Origin: an uncultured Flavobacteriales bacterium | Lineage (GTDB): Bacteria; Bacteroidota; Bacteroidia; Flavobacteriales_D; Crocinitomicaceae | Reading direction: 5' to 3' | Length of the DNA stretch: 64,000 nucleotides | NCBI GenBank assembly: GCA_913046365.1 | Contig: CAJWRM010000004.1 | Coordinates: forward strand, 1-64,000 | Shown here: positions 17,967 to 27,794 of the stretch, one piece after another | Numbering within the stretch: the stretch's first letter is position 1 | Layout: every line of letters starts with the position of its first letter | Position numbers and translations under genes: made by a program | The notes under the pieces: model-generated | Told to the model about the DNA's origin: nothing | The model's database searches: none | What the model saw: only the letters and a program-made list of their open reading frames with translations

Positions 17967-18958
17967 GAGCTCCTTACTTTATATATCAATAAGTTTTTCA
18001 GTGCGTTAAAAAATAACGTTAAATCTGTCGTATATGGTCGCTTAGATTTCAATTCAATATATTTTTTTTCCGCTTTTATGACTTCTTCTTTTGAGGATTT
18101 ATAGTTTAAAGCTACATATGGTGGAATACATCCAGGTTTATACTGAATTCTTTCATTTTGATATTCTTTCGACAAACCTTTAAAATACGACTCGCTTAGT
18201 GGGCGTAAACCTAATATTTTCATTTCTCCTCTGAGTACATTAATTATTTGGGGTAGCTCGTCTAGATAATATTTCCTGATCCACTTCCCCCATATTGTTA
18301 CGCGAAAATCATTGTTAAGTTTCCCTTTTTGACTATAACCACTATTTTTTATCATAAAATCCTGGAGATACTCAGAATATGGATGCATAGTTCTAATTTT
18401 GTAAACACCGATTACACGTCCATTCTTACCGAGTCTACTCATCTTAAATAGAGGTCCATAGCTGGGTTTAGAATGGTTTTTAGGTTGCGTTGATTTATTT
18501 AATTCCACATATAAAATTGAATTAATAGCCTTCATCTGCTTTATTTCAAATCCTGCGAAAGCCATTCTCCCTAAACCCTCTGCTTTTGAAAGTATTTTCA
18601 ATTTACCTCTAAAAAGTACAGTATATACCCATTTGAATAAATATAAACGAGGTAGTAGTCTTAATAGAATGAATTCGTTAATGACTATTAGCGTTGCTAG
18701 AAATTTAAAGGTGTTTTTTTCTATTCTATTTACTCTTGATTTTAATGTTTCAAAACATAATATTATACTTTGTTCTGCTGTAGAGTATCGGTGTAATTTT
18801 GTTAGTTTTTTTTGAAGCTGAATAACATCGTTGCACTGTGTATTAACGAAAATATAAGGTTCTGAGGTGTTTTTAGGAAATTCTTTATTTAGATGTATGA
18901 ATAGGATCTCGTTCTCAACAACTTCATACCCTGACAAGGCATGCACGATTTCTAACAT
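17963..18958 (-). CDS. Initiating undecaprenyl-phosphate sugar transferase
   Basis: 331 residues. The C-terminal half is a bacterial sugar-transferase (PglC/WbaP-like) domain with KIRTM, DELPQIINVLRGEM and GLRPLS. It transfers the first sugar-1-phosphate to undecaprenyl phosphate and so starts the repeat unit. The N-terminal 130 residues are unusual: instead of a multi-helix membrane domain there is a soluble-looking stretch and one hydrophobic segment (about 84-112). The usual KR-x-x-D motif before the catalytic core is not obvious. It sits upstream of and overlaps wza. Confidence 0.88.
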   Translation of the reverse strand: MLEIVHALSGYEVVENEILFIHLNKEFPKNTSEPYIFVNTQCNDVIQLQKKLTKLHRYSTAEQSIILCFETLKSRVNRIEKNTFKFLATLIVINEFILLRLLPRLYLFKWVYTVLFRGKLKILSKAEGLGRMAFAGFEIKQMKAINSILYVELNKSTQPKNHSKPSYGPLFKMSRLGKNGRVIGVYKIRTMHPYSEYLQDFMIKNSGYSQKGKLNNDFRVTIWGKWIRKYYLDELPQIINVLRGEMKILGLRPLSESYFKGLSKEYQNERIQYKPGCIPPYVALNYKSSKEEVIKAEKKYIELKSKRPYTTDLTLFFNALKNLLIYKVRSS

Positions 18959-18973
18959 AACAGTATTCAGTTG

Positions 18974-21007
18974 TTATTGATTCAACTTTACAAGTCTCGT
19001 TTGAGTTCTATGCCCATTCTTATTGGCGATATTGATCAAGTATACCCCATTATTAAGTCCGCGAATACAATCACTCCCTACAAAGTCCGCTATGCTACTT
19101 TCGATTATAACAATTTCCTTTCCGGATAAGTCAATTAATTGAATTGTATTTATTCCGGAGAATTCTTCAGAGACTCTTACGTTTAATGAGCTAGAAAATG
19201 GATTGGGAAAAAACGTTACGGCATCCGATAAATTCAATTCATCTAGACTTGCAGAGTTTTCTTCGGGAGTATCATCAATATTTTGGTTGATTGTTGAAGA
19301 ATTATCCAACGCCATTGCCGATGGTGTTCTCACGTAACAAGGAGTTCCATAATCACCAAGGTTTGTTTTCACCCGAACTCTGAATGTTGTATTAAAGGCA
19401 TTTGCCCACGATCCATCAATACCCGTCGAGGTCGATGCTCCAAACATATTAAGACGCATACCTCTTGCCATTGTTCCGTATGTGGCTCTGTCTCTTGTTA
19501 TCGTTCGTGTTTCAACATCGCCACCACTTCCATCCAGTTCCGTAACTTCATAAGTGTACGATGAAAATCCGTAGAGATTATATGCCAATAAAATCGTTGA
19601 AACATTAGCCATATTGTATGGTGATCCTGAACTACCGCACTGAGAGCTACCCGCTGCAGGAAATACTCCGTCCCTTATGTTTACTGTTGGACTTGAATTT
19701 ACTGAAACAACACGTTCAATTCCAAAAGGACTCCAAACACCTCCTGATTTAACCCTTACTGAGATTCTATAAGTCTGTCCATAGGGGTTGCCTCCCGGAA
19801 AATTAGATATAGGTCCAAAATCAGACATAAATAATGTTCTATCCGTCGGACTTCCTGTGGATTCATTTCCCCCCGTGGCCGTTAAGTAAATTTCCGATGA
19901 TCCACCTATTCTATATCTGAATTGATAATCTTCTACTGCACATGCCGCGGTTTCTGCAAGAATTGGGTCGTAATAGACATAATTAACTATTTTACCATCT
20001 TCTGCTGCTTCAAGTTTTGATCCACAAGGTGTAGTTATTTGACAAGTTGGACCATAATCGCCCCAAGCTCCGTCAATAAATGCAGCAACTCTCACATCTA
20101 AAGTCATTCCATAGCTTACCCAGGAAATAGAGGCTGGAGATCCACTATAAGTCGACCATGCTACGGGCATCAGAACTAAACAATGACTAGTAGACAAATC
20201 AGGTGTTACGACTGTTGTGTTTGTTCCGTCTGTAACTTCATATCGATATCCCGTTGCCGATGCAACAGTTTCTGCACATAATGAGGTATTCAAAAAGGGA
20301 ATAGATGTATTACAATAGTTATCGAGTTGGGTTAAAGGTGCACTTGGCGTTGTGATATCACAACTTGTACCATAATCACCATATGTTCCATTAACTTTAG
20401 CTTTTACTCGAACTGAGTAGGTTGTTGAATAATCAGCAAAGGAAACAGGAAAATCGTTCATTGAAAAAGCCCTAATTAACCCTGAACTTTTTTCAAATTC
20501 TTCAACAGCTAGTGTTGTTTGATTTGTAAGTTCGAATGTAAACGCTTCAGCTCCTGGAACACTGTTCGCATAAACAGGTGTATTCAACTGAGCTAATGAA
20601 GAATTACATTGGGCCGATTGAACTTGCGTGACTGGCAAAGGGCTTATGACAAAGCAATCCACACTACTAGGCACACTATAATTGGTTGTAACTCCGGTCC
20701 ACGTTCTGACTGTGACTTTATAGGTCGTCGCATAGTTAATACCCGCAAGCGGAAAGTCCGATAGGTTCGCAAAACGACCAGCGGTTCTTCCAAAGGTTAT
20801 TAAAGAATCAGTTTGAAAAGTTGTTTGATTTTCAACATCAAAAATATATCCATCAATTCCTCCTTTTTTAATGGCAAAAAAGTTCGAATTTAACGCAGGT
20901 AAGTTATAGTTGAAGCAGTAGGTGTCATTCAATCTCGTTACCGGAGACTGCGCAAATAGAGCATACGACGTGAAAAAAAAGAAAAATAAATAAAGTTTAC
21001 TCTTCAT
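18974..21007 (-). CDS. T9SS cargo with about five tandem repeats and type-A sorting domain
   Basis: 677 residues from ATG 21007; an upstream in-frame start would add 14 residues ahead of the signal peptide (MKSKLYLF...LFAQ). The mature part has about five divergent repeats of 100-110 residues, each ending in a block like TYSVRVKAKVNGTYGDYG followed by C-x-I-TTP, with paired cysteines. The last 80 residues are a type-A T9SS sorting domain (FFPNPFSSSLNVR, GLNNGVYLINI, TRLVKLNQ). It should be exported by the type IX system and possibly attached to the surface. Its place inside a polysaccharide operon is unusual. No enzyme domain is visible, so an adhesin or structural role is an inference. Confidence 0.85.
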   Translation of the reverse strand: MKSKLYLFFFFFTSYALFAQSPVTRLNDTYCFNYNLPALNSNFFAIKKGGIDGYIFDVENQTTFQTDSLITFGRTAGRFANLSDFPLAGINYATTYKVTVRTWTGVTTNYSVPSSVDCFVISPLPVTQVQSAQCNSSLAQLNTPVYANSVPGAEAFTFELTNQTTLAVEEFEKSSGLIRAFSMNDFPVSFADYSTTYSVRVKAKVNGTYGDYGTSCDITTPSAPLTQLDNYCNTSIPFLNTSLCAETVASATGYRYEVTDGTNTTVVTPDLSTSHCLVLMPVAWSTYSGSPASISWVSYGMTLDVRVAAFIDGAWGDYGPTCQITTPCGSKLEAAEDGKIVNYVYYDPILAETAACAVEDYQFRYRIGGSSEIYLTATGGNESTGSPTDRTLFMSDFGPISNFPGGNPYGQTYRISVRVKSGGVWSPFGIERVVSVNSSPTVNIRDGVFPAAGSSQCGSSGSPYNMANVSTILLAYNLYGFSSYTYEVTELDGSGGDVETRTITRDRATYGTMARGMRLNMFGASTSTGIDGSWANAFNTTFRVRVKTNLGDYGTPCYVRTPSAMALDNSSTINQNIDDTPEENSASLDELNLSDAVTFFPNPFSSSLNVRVSEEFSGINTIQLIDLSGKEIVIIESSIADFVGSDCIRGLNNGVYLINIANKNGHRTQTRLVKLNQ

Positions 21008-21092
21008 AATGAAACTAATTTTGTAATAAAGATAGGACATTCTATCCAATTATCCGTATTATCTAATGAGAAAAGGGCTTAGTAGATTTAAG

Positions 21093-21866
21093 TTAATGAT
21101 GGCTTGCAAACTTTGATTTATAGATAATTATCTTTTTAATCATGTTTTTAAGGTTTTGAAAAATCAATTCTTGCAACCACAAAATTGGATTATTCGTCCA
21201 CCTTTGAGGATGAAAATTAATCATTATTTGATTTGGTAAATTTCCATTAGTTGCAGCGCGAATAATATCATTAGTATGTCTGATATTAATATCATAAGGT
21301 GTCATAACTTTATCCCTGATGCTAATTTTTTTGTTATACCAAGAACGTCCCGTGTCAGTGAGATACATTACTTGATTAAAATCTATATCAAAATATGGTT
21401 CGCCTATTATATCAAAATCCAAGTAATTATACTTTTTCCATAGATCTTTGCTGTCATGCTTTGACATTGGACTGCCGTGCATGCAAATGGTCTCAATTGG
21501 AGATATTTCTCTGAACTTAAGTAAATCTGTCTCGAATTTTTGAATTGCAGCAGCAAGCATCCCTTTTTTTAATGCCAAACACTCATAATGGTATCCAATT
21601 TCATGATTTAGGTTATTAATCTTTCTCATTATACTAGGCTTGAAACTTTCTTTAACAGATCGAAAATAATAAACACCTTTAATATTTCTCTTTGATTGAA
21701 TTTCCGCAAAGATCAATGAGTTTTGTGGTTTTAAATCCACATCATGACGAAGTATAATTGTTTTTTCTTTAGGTGACTTGATGAATTCAGCAAAGGTTTG
21801 AAATGTATAACCTGCTTGTATTAATGCGTCTATTAATTCTTTATATTTCTTTATCGTAAAGTCCAT
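21093..21866 (-). CDS. NodB-like polysaccharide deacetylase-fold protein
   Basis: 257 residues with polysaccharide-deacetylase-like landmarks: IILRHDVDLKP (the Asp/His metal motif), HEIGYHYE (second motif) and ICMHGSPMSKHD. Proteins of this type in O-antigen and capsule loci are thought to act on N-acetyl groups or related amides of nucleotide-linked or polymerised sugars. I see no signal peptide, so it probably acts in the cytoplasm on a precursor. The 86-bp gap to the T9SS gene is one of the larger gaps in the operon. The substrate is unknown. Confidence 0.7.
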   Translation of the reverse strand: MDFTIKKYKELIDALIQAGYTFQTFAEFIKSPKEKTIILRHDVDLKPQNSLIFAEIQSKRNIKGVYYFRSVKESFKPSIMRKINNLNHEIGYHYECLALKKGMLAAAIQKFETDLLKFREISPIETICMHGSPMSKHDSKDLWKKYNYLDFDIIGEPYFDIDFNQVMYLTDTGRSWYNKKISIRDKVMTPYDINIRHTNDIIRAATNGNLPNQIMINFHPQRWTNNPILWLQELIFQNLKNMIKKIIIYKSKFASHH

Positions 21867-21914
21867 TTACTTTATAATTCAGTCCAGAATATTATTAAAA
21901 TCATTTCAATAATC

Positions 21915-23000
21915 CTATTGAAATGTGTATTGAAACTGGGGTTGTTCAGAATGTATTTTTTTACTTTCTGGATAGCTTTTAATATACCAAACAAAAAAGT
22001 CACAAACATTTATTTTATCCTGCAGTAATGTTTTTAATTTTTCATGTTGACGGATTTTTAAATCTTCCATTTCAAGCATTTCTTTTACAACCTTGTACAA
22101 TTTTTCTTCATCCATTATGGCTATACTTTTGGTCAATCCATATTTCTCTTCTAGTTCGTTTAACACACCAATTTCATTGGTAAAGTCATTAAATCTTATT
22201 CCAGGTGTTCCAAGTAGCGCAGATTCTACGGCCATAGACTGACTGTCTCCAATGTAAATCTTGGCATTACTTAGGACTGTATGTATGTCATTAGGATTTG
22301 TTTTTAGCAGATGTTTATGAAATTTATTGCTAACTGCTTTTTCTGAGGTAATATAAACCGCACCATGTGGCTGCAGTATAGTAATGAGCTTTTCTAATAT
22401 GTCTTCGGATATTCCCTTTTTATTTGTGTCATGATACGCACTTAAATTCGTTGTTCTTATGATGAAGTAATCTTTTGGCAAACTATCAATTACATTTTGG
22501 TTCGGTTGAAATTGTGATGGATGTAGATATGTAAGTTTATGAAATCCATCATAGGCAGTTTTTTTGAAATCCCATTTCCCAGTATCGCAGGAAATAGGTG
22601 ATATTATTTCCGTGACAAAAGGGTAGGCTATTTTAGCGAACTGCGGAATAATATGGGTATCATCTTCACTAAAGACAAAAGACGGGATTCTAAACAACTT
22701 TCCGAGATGTGGTAAGGTGGGTTCAGAACCAATGAGTATATCAGGTCGAAATCTTCTAATATTTTTGCTTATTCCAATGTATTTGTACAAAAAGCTTATT
22801 AAAATACCGAGGGTTGATTTACCTCTTTGCTTTTTATAAACATTTTTGAACTTTATCCCCTCATTCAGACATAGTTCCTCTAGTATATCTTTGGATTTAA
22901 TGAGTACAAGGGTTTCATTACCATTTTCTTCAAGTTTTTTGATTATGTTTTTGAAAAGATGAAAATGAGCTGGATGCCCTAAAAAGAATAGACATTTCAT
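21915..23000 (-). CDS. DUF354-like glycosyltransferase-fold protein
   Basis: 361 residues with a GT-B-like layout. The N-terminus CLFFLGHPAHFHLFKNII matches the start of DUF354 proteins (related to UDP-GlcNAc 2-epimerase and MurG-like folds), and the C-terminal half has YIGDSQSMAVESALLGTPGIRF. DUF354 members occur in archaeal and bacterial surface-glycan loci. Its activity is probably glycosyl transfer or epimerisation, but it is not proven for the family. The start overlaps the stop of the upstream acyltransferase by four bases. Confidence 0.75.
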   Translation of the reverse strand: MKCLFFLGHPAHFHLFKNIIKKLEENGNETLVLIKSKDILEELCLNEGIKFKNVYKKQRGKSTLGILISFLYKYIGISKNIRRFRPDILIGSEPTLPHLGKLFRIPSFVFSEDDTHIIPQFAKIAYPFVTEIISPISCDTGKWDFKKTAYDGFHKLTYLHPSQFQPNQNVIDSLPKDYFIIRTTNLSAYHDTNKKGISEDILEKLITILQPHGAVYITSEKAVSNKFHKHLLKTNPNDIHTVLSNAKIYIGDSQSMAVESALLGTPGIRFNDFTNEIGVLNELEEKYGLTKSIAIMDEEKLYKVVKEMLEMEDLKIRQHEKLKTLLQDKINVCDFFVWYIKSYPESKKIHSEQPQFQYTFQ

Positions 23001-23530
23001 TGTTCAGTCCGAGGGATTTTCTTTAATATTTTCGCAGGTGTACCGCCTGCCACAGTATATGCAGGGATATCATTCATAACAACAGAGTTTGTGGCGATGA
23101 TAGAATTTTCCCCTATTGTGACACCCGGCAATATTACTACATTGAGTGCAATCCATGCTCCTCTCTTTATAGTGACTGGTTTTACGATGTGCGATTCTGG
23201 ACCGAGAATTTCTCTCAAAGGTAATGTTGGATTGCTGTGCGTCAAAATATTGACGCCACCTGCAAGTGAAACATATTCTTCAATAGTAATTAAATCTGGA
23301 CGGACTCTGTCAAGTATATTTCCTCCTCCAAGAAATACATTTTTTCCGATTTTAACTCCTCTAAGTCTTTCTAATCTACATCTATTTTTCGCACCTATTG
23401 GAAGCCTAGTCATTGCAATACTCTGAATAAATTTTCCGAAAAAAGACTTAAATAGTTGCCTGATGCTTTTTGACTCTAAACTTGCGCTTCCGAGCTGGCT
23501 TTGTGCCCATTTGAGGATTGGGTTTTTCAT
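22997..23530 (-). CDS. Hexapeptide-repeat acyltransferase
   Basis: 177 residues. The C-terminal 110 residues are a left-handed beta-helix with hexapeptide repeats (VKIGKNVFLGGG, WIALNVVILPGVTIGENSIIA) and the closing AGGTPAKILKK common to O-acetyltransferases of the maltose/serine transferase group. Residues GVNILTHSN fit the active-site His region. It probably acetylates a sugar of the repeat unit. The G/A/T-rich N-terminal part is poorly conserved. Confidence 0.82.
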   Translation of the reverse strand: MKNPILKWAQSQLGSASLESKSIRQLFKSFFGKFIQSIAMTRLPIGAKNRCRLERLRGVKIGKNVFLGGGNILDRVRPDLITIEEYVSLAGGVNILTHSNPTLPLREILGPESHIVKPVTIKRGAWIALNVVILPGVTIGENSIIATNSVVMNDIPAYTVAGGTPAKILKKIPRTEQ

Positions 23531-23540
23531 AATCTAATGA

Positions 23541-23963
23541 TTAGTCTGAGTAATTTATATTACTGGGGGGAATAACAATAGCTTCCCCATCGATGACAAT
23601 ATTATTATCTTGGTTCATGCATAGCGTTTTCAGATTCATTCTATTGACATTTGAACCACCTAAAACTTCAATTAATATTGTTATTGTATCGTTTATGAAA
23701 ACAGGAGATTTGAAGTTTAAACTTTGAGATATGTAAATGGTTCCATGACCTGGGAATTCATTGCCTAATACGGCAGATATAAAGCTTCCAATGAGTAAAC
23801 CGTGAGCAATTTTATTTTTAAATTTTGACGCTTTGGCATAATTCTCATTTAAATGAACAGGGTTATTGTCTCCCGTACATGATGCGAAATCTTGAACCAT
23901 TTTTTCAGTAACTACTACTGACTTTTTATATGTAAAGCCCGATGTTATATTTTTTTCTATCAT
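23541..23963 (-). CDS. MaoC-like (R)-enoyl-CoA hydratase
   Basis: 140 residues with the hydratase-2 signature: FASCTGDNNPVHLNENYAKA followed by AHGLLIGSFISAVLG, containing the catalytic Asp and His, and GHGTIYISQSLNFKSPV. PhaJ-type members hydrate trans-2-enoyl-CoA to (R)-3-hydroxyacyl-CoA. Its place between two sugar-modification genes suggests supply of a hydroxyacyl donor, for example a 3-hydroxybutyryl group, for decorating an amino sugar; that link is inferred. Coding-strand C6 near the 3' end (23565-23570) is noted. Confidence 0.85.
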   Translation of the reverse strand: MIEKNITSGFTYKKSVVVTEKMVQDFASCTGDNNPVHLNENYAKASKFKNKIAHGLLIGSFISAVLGNEFPGHGTIYISQSLNFKSPVFINDTITILIEVLGGSNVNRMNLKTLCMNQDNNIVIDGEAIVIPPSNINYSD

Positions 23964-24012
23964 TTAAAATAATTTTCAGGAGAAAATGGATTTCACTTCA
24001 TGTTTACGAATT

Positions 24013-24957
24013 CTAAACCTTTGATTTTTCTTTCCATAATTTTTGATACAGATTAATTATTTTTCTCGCCACATCAGTGCTTTGTAAAGATAACTGAATA
24101 AGTCTTTGCCTACCTTCATTGCTGTCTTTTTTTACAATTAACGATTGGTTAATTGCCGAGCTTATTATTCCCGGATCAAATGGACAAACATGGTTGTACT
24201 TTTCTTTGCCAAATAGATAATTAACATCTCCGACATTTGTAGATACAATATTGGTATTACACGCCATTGCTTCTTTAATTGTGTTTGGTGATCCTTCCCA
24301 ATGGCTGGTTGAAAGAAACAAATCGCAAGCATTATAATACAAGTTTAATTCTTCCTGATTTAAGTTTTTTATTTCGACTATTTTAATTTTTTGATCACAA
24401 AGGTTTCTTGCATTGTAAGCCAATTTATAGTTTTTGATTGGGTTGGATTTACTCCCATTAAAAAGAATGATTTTTTCGTTCAAATCCCAATTTAAAATTA
24501 AACGAGCTTTCTTCTTATTAATTGGGTAAAATGTATTAAAATCAACTCCATTTGGCACCACCTCTATCTTGTTAATTTTTAATAAGTTTTTCATTTCATC
24601 CGACTTAACAATTATATGTTTCCAATGGAATATGTTCGATATAATTCTTAGAATTAATCTAGAAAAAGAACTTTGAATAACATCTGTACCTAAAAGCGAC
24701 ACGATAAGCGGTTTTTTTCGAGCAAAACTTGCAACATATCCACTGAAACTGTAGTGGGCGTGGTAAATGTCATAATCTTTTTTCTTTGTGAAACTATTCA
24801 ATTCAAATATGCTTCTCAAATATCCAAAAACCCCACTTTTTTTAATCAAAAAAAAATCAACTGTTAAGCCTTCATTTTGTAATGATAGTGCCTGTGATTT
24901 CACAAATGGAGAAATATTTGTTTTTGTTTTTTGCCTACATATAAATAAAACTTTCAC
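24013..24957 (-). CDS. Glycosyltransferase family 4-like
   Basis: 314 residues with GT-B fold. The N-terminal domain contains YDIYHAHYSFSGYVAS; the C-terminal nucleotide-sugar domain has PNGVDFNTFYP and the GT4 motif EGSPNTIKEAMAC (E-x7-E) followed by STNVGDVNYLF. It transfers a sugar in repeat-unit assembly at the cytoplasmic face. The donor cannot be read from sequence. Its ATG overlaps the ATP-grasp stop (ATGA). Confidence 0.88.
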   Translation of the reverse strand: MKVLFICRQKTKTNISPFVKSQALSLQNEGLTVDFFLIKKSGVFGYLRSIFELNSFTKKKDYDIYHAHYSFSGYVASFARKKPLIVSLLGTDVIQSSFSRLILRIISNIFHWKHIIVKSDEMKNLLKINKIEVVPNGVDFNTFYPINKKKARLILNWDLNEKIILFNGSKSNPIKNYKLAYNARNLCDQKIKIVEIKNLNQEELNLYYNACDLFLSTSHWEGSPNTIKEAMACNTNIVSTNVGDVNYLFGKEKYNHVCPFDPGIISSAINQSLIVKKDSNEGRQRLIQLSLQSTDVARKIINLYQKLWKEKSKV

Positions 24958-25979
24958 AGCTTACTCTTAATTTGCCTGACAATACTTTTAGTATAAAATT
25001 CTTCGAGAATTATATTATTCGCATCATGTCTTTCCCATTTATTACTTTTCGAAATTTTGAAATAAAATGGAGCATTTTCTATTGTTTTTGTCCCGAAATA
25101 AAGGGCTTGAAATTCAAATGTAATCGGCTTGTTATTATGGAGGGCAATGTCCAAAGATAACTGAGGCAGGTCCATATGTTTTCTTAAAAAAATGGCGTGG
25201 TTAAGTATTGAATCTGGAATATCTTTTGGGTACTCAAATAATCCACTTCCGCTAGCTCGAAAGTCATTTTTTCGATTGTTTCGTTTTAGCACAAAAATTT
25301 TATCAAAATAGACTAAGACTTTATAATCATAACTCATGTTGGGAACAAAATTTTGCACGATTGACTTTCCCCTTCTTACTGCTTCTTTTTTATAATTAGA
25401 ATTATGCCTAATTCTTCTAATAAGTTGATGTATTAGTAGTCGAAAAGAATCTTTTTTGTTGATTTTACGGAAACTTTCTAGTAATTCTATCCTGTTTTCA
25501 GCTTTTAATACTGTTTTTGATAATGCTCCGGTAGCGCCCTTAATAATTACGGGATACTTTATTTTTGAGTTCTCTAATTCCTCTTCTGTTGCTGCATAAT
25601 TTGTTTGAAAAACTAAGTTGTCAGAGAGCTGTAATGATGTCCTCAATAGTTCCATATATACCTTGTTGTTATGAGCTCGAAGGTACTTATATGAAGGCAT
25701 GCAGAAATGTCCGATATCTTCTAAAAATAAAATTATATCCTCTATAAAGCTTTTGTATTTGTCATTATGATCTTCAGAAGATGTATAAATTATGTAGCTG
25801 GGTTCTTTAGCTTTGAGTCGCACAATACATTCTGCAATGTTGAGTACCTCAACTTGAAAATTTTCTTGTTCAAAATAAGTTTTAATCTTATCTATATCCA
25901 TACCGGAACGATAAGTTTTCGATTTTTGTTTTGATCCAAATCGATTGAGATAATCAGTTAGTATTATTATACTATTCAT
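24954..25979 (-). CDS. ATP-grasp ligase in the polysaccharide operon
   Basis: 341 residues with a RimK/D-Ala-ligase-like ATP-grasp core. [16 protein letters not shown] contains the ATP-binding Lys and the flexible loop. [17 protein letters not shown] supplies the adenine pocket, and [17 protein letters not shown] carries acidic metal ligands near the end. Such enzymes join a carboxylate to an amine through an acyl-phosphate. In this operon it could amidate a uronic acid or attach an amino acid to a sugar, but the substrates are unknown. It overlaps its upstream acetyltransferase by 8 bases and its downstream glycosyltransferase by 4. Confidence 0.8.
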   Translation of the reverse strand: MNSIIILTDYLNRFGSKQKSKTYRSGMDIDKIKTYFEQENFQVEVLNIAECIVRLKAKEPSYIIYTSSEDHNDKYKSFIEDIILFLEDIGHFCMPSYKYLRAHNNKVYMELLRTSLQLSDNLVFQTNYAATEEELENSKIKYPVIIKGATGALSKTVLKAENRIELLESFRKINKKDSFRLLIHQLIRRIRHNSNYKKEAVRRGKSIVQNFVPNMSYDYKVLVYFDKIFVLKRNNRKNDFRASGSGLFEYPKDIPDSILNHAIFLRKHMDLPQLSLDIALHNNKPITFEFQALYFGTKTIENAPFYFKISKSNKWERHDANNIILEEFYTKSIVRQIKSKL

Positions 25980-26568
25980 CGATCCTTTTAATTAATTTTG
26001 CTGGATTACCTCCTGCAATGTGTTCCGACGGAACAGATTTATTTACAACACTTCCTGCTGCTATTATTGAATTTGAACCGATTGAAACACCCGGTAAAAT
26101 AATTGAATTGGCTCCAATCCAGACATTATCTCCAATTTTTATTTCTTTTGCGGTGCCATTATTTGTCTTTCTTTCATCCGGCAATGAATTATGTCCATTC
26201 GAATCAAATATTTGACAATTTGCAGCAATAAGACAATCACGTCCAATATCTATTCTTTTGAAAGCATGAATACAGCTACCATGAATACGCGTGTTTTTAC
26301 CAATATTAATTTGAGCACCTTCCACGTCGCACATTATCTTCACCTTTGAATGCATATTGATATGATATGAATAATTAGACGAGTTGAATAAAACACCGTC
26401 GGATATCACAAGTAAAGCCTTTTTATGAACTTTAATTAATGGCCACTTATTAATTCGAAAGCCAGCATTAAGTTTTACATTTTTACAAAATGCATATGAC
26501 AAGCGAAAAATAATAGTATTTATTATATTTCTGATCTTCATCATGACGAAAGCTATCTTTTTGATCAT
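25972..26568 (-). CDS. Hexapeptide-repeat O-acetyltransferase
   Basis: 198 residues. A beta-helix region runs from about residue 75 ([20 protein letters not shown]) to [19 protein letters not shown] and the closing [21 protein letters not shown] supplies a likely catalytic His. It resembles galactoside/maltose acetyltransferase-type enzymes in capsule loci and probably acetylates a repeat-unit sugar. The start lies two bases after the polymerase stop. Confidence 0.85.
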   Translation of the reverse strand: MIKKIAFVMMKIRNIINTIIFRLSYAFCKNVKLNAGFRINKWPLIKVHKKALLVISDGVLFNSSNYSYHINMHSKVKIMCDVEGAQINIGKNTRIHGSCIHAFKRIDIGRDCLIAANCQIFDSNGHNSLPDERKTNNGTAKEIKIGDNVWIGANSIILPGVSIGSNSIIAAGSVVNKSVPSEHIAGGNPAKLIKRIDE

Positions 26569-26569
26569 C

Positions 26570-27793
26570 TTATGTTTGTTTATGATTCAATGTCGTTTTA
26601 CAAGCGTATTCATAAAGGATACGCAATATAGATCCCATTAGCGCAACCCTTATTGAATTAAAAAGAATAGCATTGATACCTCCTGAAAGACTAATCAGAT
26701 AACCCATTATTAATAAATTTAAAAACAAAACTGTCATAATATCAAAAAGCCGTTTGTCTTCAAAAGAATGATTTGCTAAAATCTTCATTTTTCTGTAGAA
26801 CACATATAACGGAATCGGCCAACAAATAAATAACAATAATCCAATAACACCCGAACCATGAAGAATCATATTGTAGTCGTTATGTATCATTCTTGGACCA
26901 AATCTACCATTGGCATAATTACCTGGTGAATTAAAAACTTCCTTACCAAACAAAAATAGTTTTAAATCATTAGAAAATATAGTTTCATTAAAGGCATGAA
27001 ATGTTTCTTGATATCTACCTTCCTCCTCAATATTAACAGTGGTTAACCTTCTTTCTCTTACCTTATATTGCACGCTTAAAATATTTTCATATAAAGGGAA
27101 AGCTACCAACATAATTATGACACTTGCAATAAGACCGAATGCAATTGATATACGATTTTTACTATAAATAATTTGAATCATTAATCCGGTTAGAATAGCG
27201 AGAATTGAAATTCTTTTCAGCTGCACAAAAACTAGAACAAAAATTATAATTGCTAGTATAAATATGACACGTTTGTTTTTCGGCCTAAAGTGAATAATAA
27301 GAGGCGTTGCAACTAGAATATAAGCCATTGAGTTCAGACCTTCAGTAAATAGGTTACCAACTTGGAATATTTCACGCGAGTAGGATTTGCCTGTAATACC
27401 AAATACTGTTGAAATTATAATGTTTATAATATATAAAACACCAATAAGTGCTATTGAGTTTAATAACTTCTTGAACCGGCTTATATTATTTATTAGAAAA
27501 AATGAAATAGGTAATACTAACATCCAAATGGCAGCAGAAGCTATGTTGGATAAACTGTACAGAAATTTTGACGAAAATATGGATAGAAATGATATGTAGA
27601 GTAAAAAAGCTAAAAGAATATTGAAGAGGTTAGTTGAAATATAATGTCTTATAAAGTAATAAATGGTGGTGAGTAGTATTAGTGTACCAATGAGTTGCGT
27701 TGCAATTGAACCCTTAGGTATAATAACACCGACACTTGCAATGTAGATGAAGATAAATGGGAAAAATCGATATAGAAAATGCGTTGATTTCAC
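26570..27793 (-). CDS. Wzy-like O-antigen/polysaccharide polymerase
   Basis: 407 residues, almost wholly hydrophobic, with about 10-12 membrane helices and a larger external loop near residues 225-300 ([19 protein letters not shown]...[12 protein letters not shown]). The topology and the M-I-H-N-D-Y block are typical of the O-antigen ligase/polymerase superfamily. In a Wzx/Wzy locus it should join repeat units on the periplasmic side. Ligase (WaaL-like) activity cannot be excluded from sequence. Confidence 0.85.
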   Translation of the reverse strand: MKSTHFLYRFFPFIFIYIASVGVIIPKGSIATQLIGTLILLTTIYYFIRHYISTNLFNILLAFLLYISFLSIFSSKFLYSLSNIASAAIWMLVLPISFFLINNISRFKKLLNSIALIGVLYIINIIISTVFGITGKSYSREIFQVGNLFTEGLNSMAYILVATPLIIHFRPKNKRVIFILAIIIFVLVFVQLKRISILAILTGLMIQIIYSKNRISIAFGLIASVIIMLVAFPLYENILSVQYKVRERRLTTVNIEEEGRYQETFHAFNETIFSNDLKLFLFGKEVFNSPGNYANGRFGPRMIHNDYNMILHGSGVIGLLLFICWPIPLYVFYRKMKILANHSFEDKRLFDIMTVLFLNLLIMGYLISLSGGINAILFNSIRVALMGSILRILYEYACKTTLNHKQT

Positions 27794-27794
27794 T

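Noticed and set aside
20960-20985. T8 run in the signal peptide of the T9SS cargo as a possible phase switch
   Set aside because: A/T runs of this length are common in this AT-rich DNA and code for the expected Phe-rich core.
21031-21046. GATAG-n6-CTATC inverted repeat ahead of the T9SS cargo gene
   Set aside because: The arms are only five bases and no second copy is seen elsewhere, so an operator cannot be supported.
23565-23570. G6 run in the MaoC gene as a slippage site
   Set aside because: Runs of six also occur in tpiA and the NtrC-like gene, and this one is close to the end of the protein.
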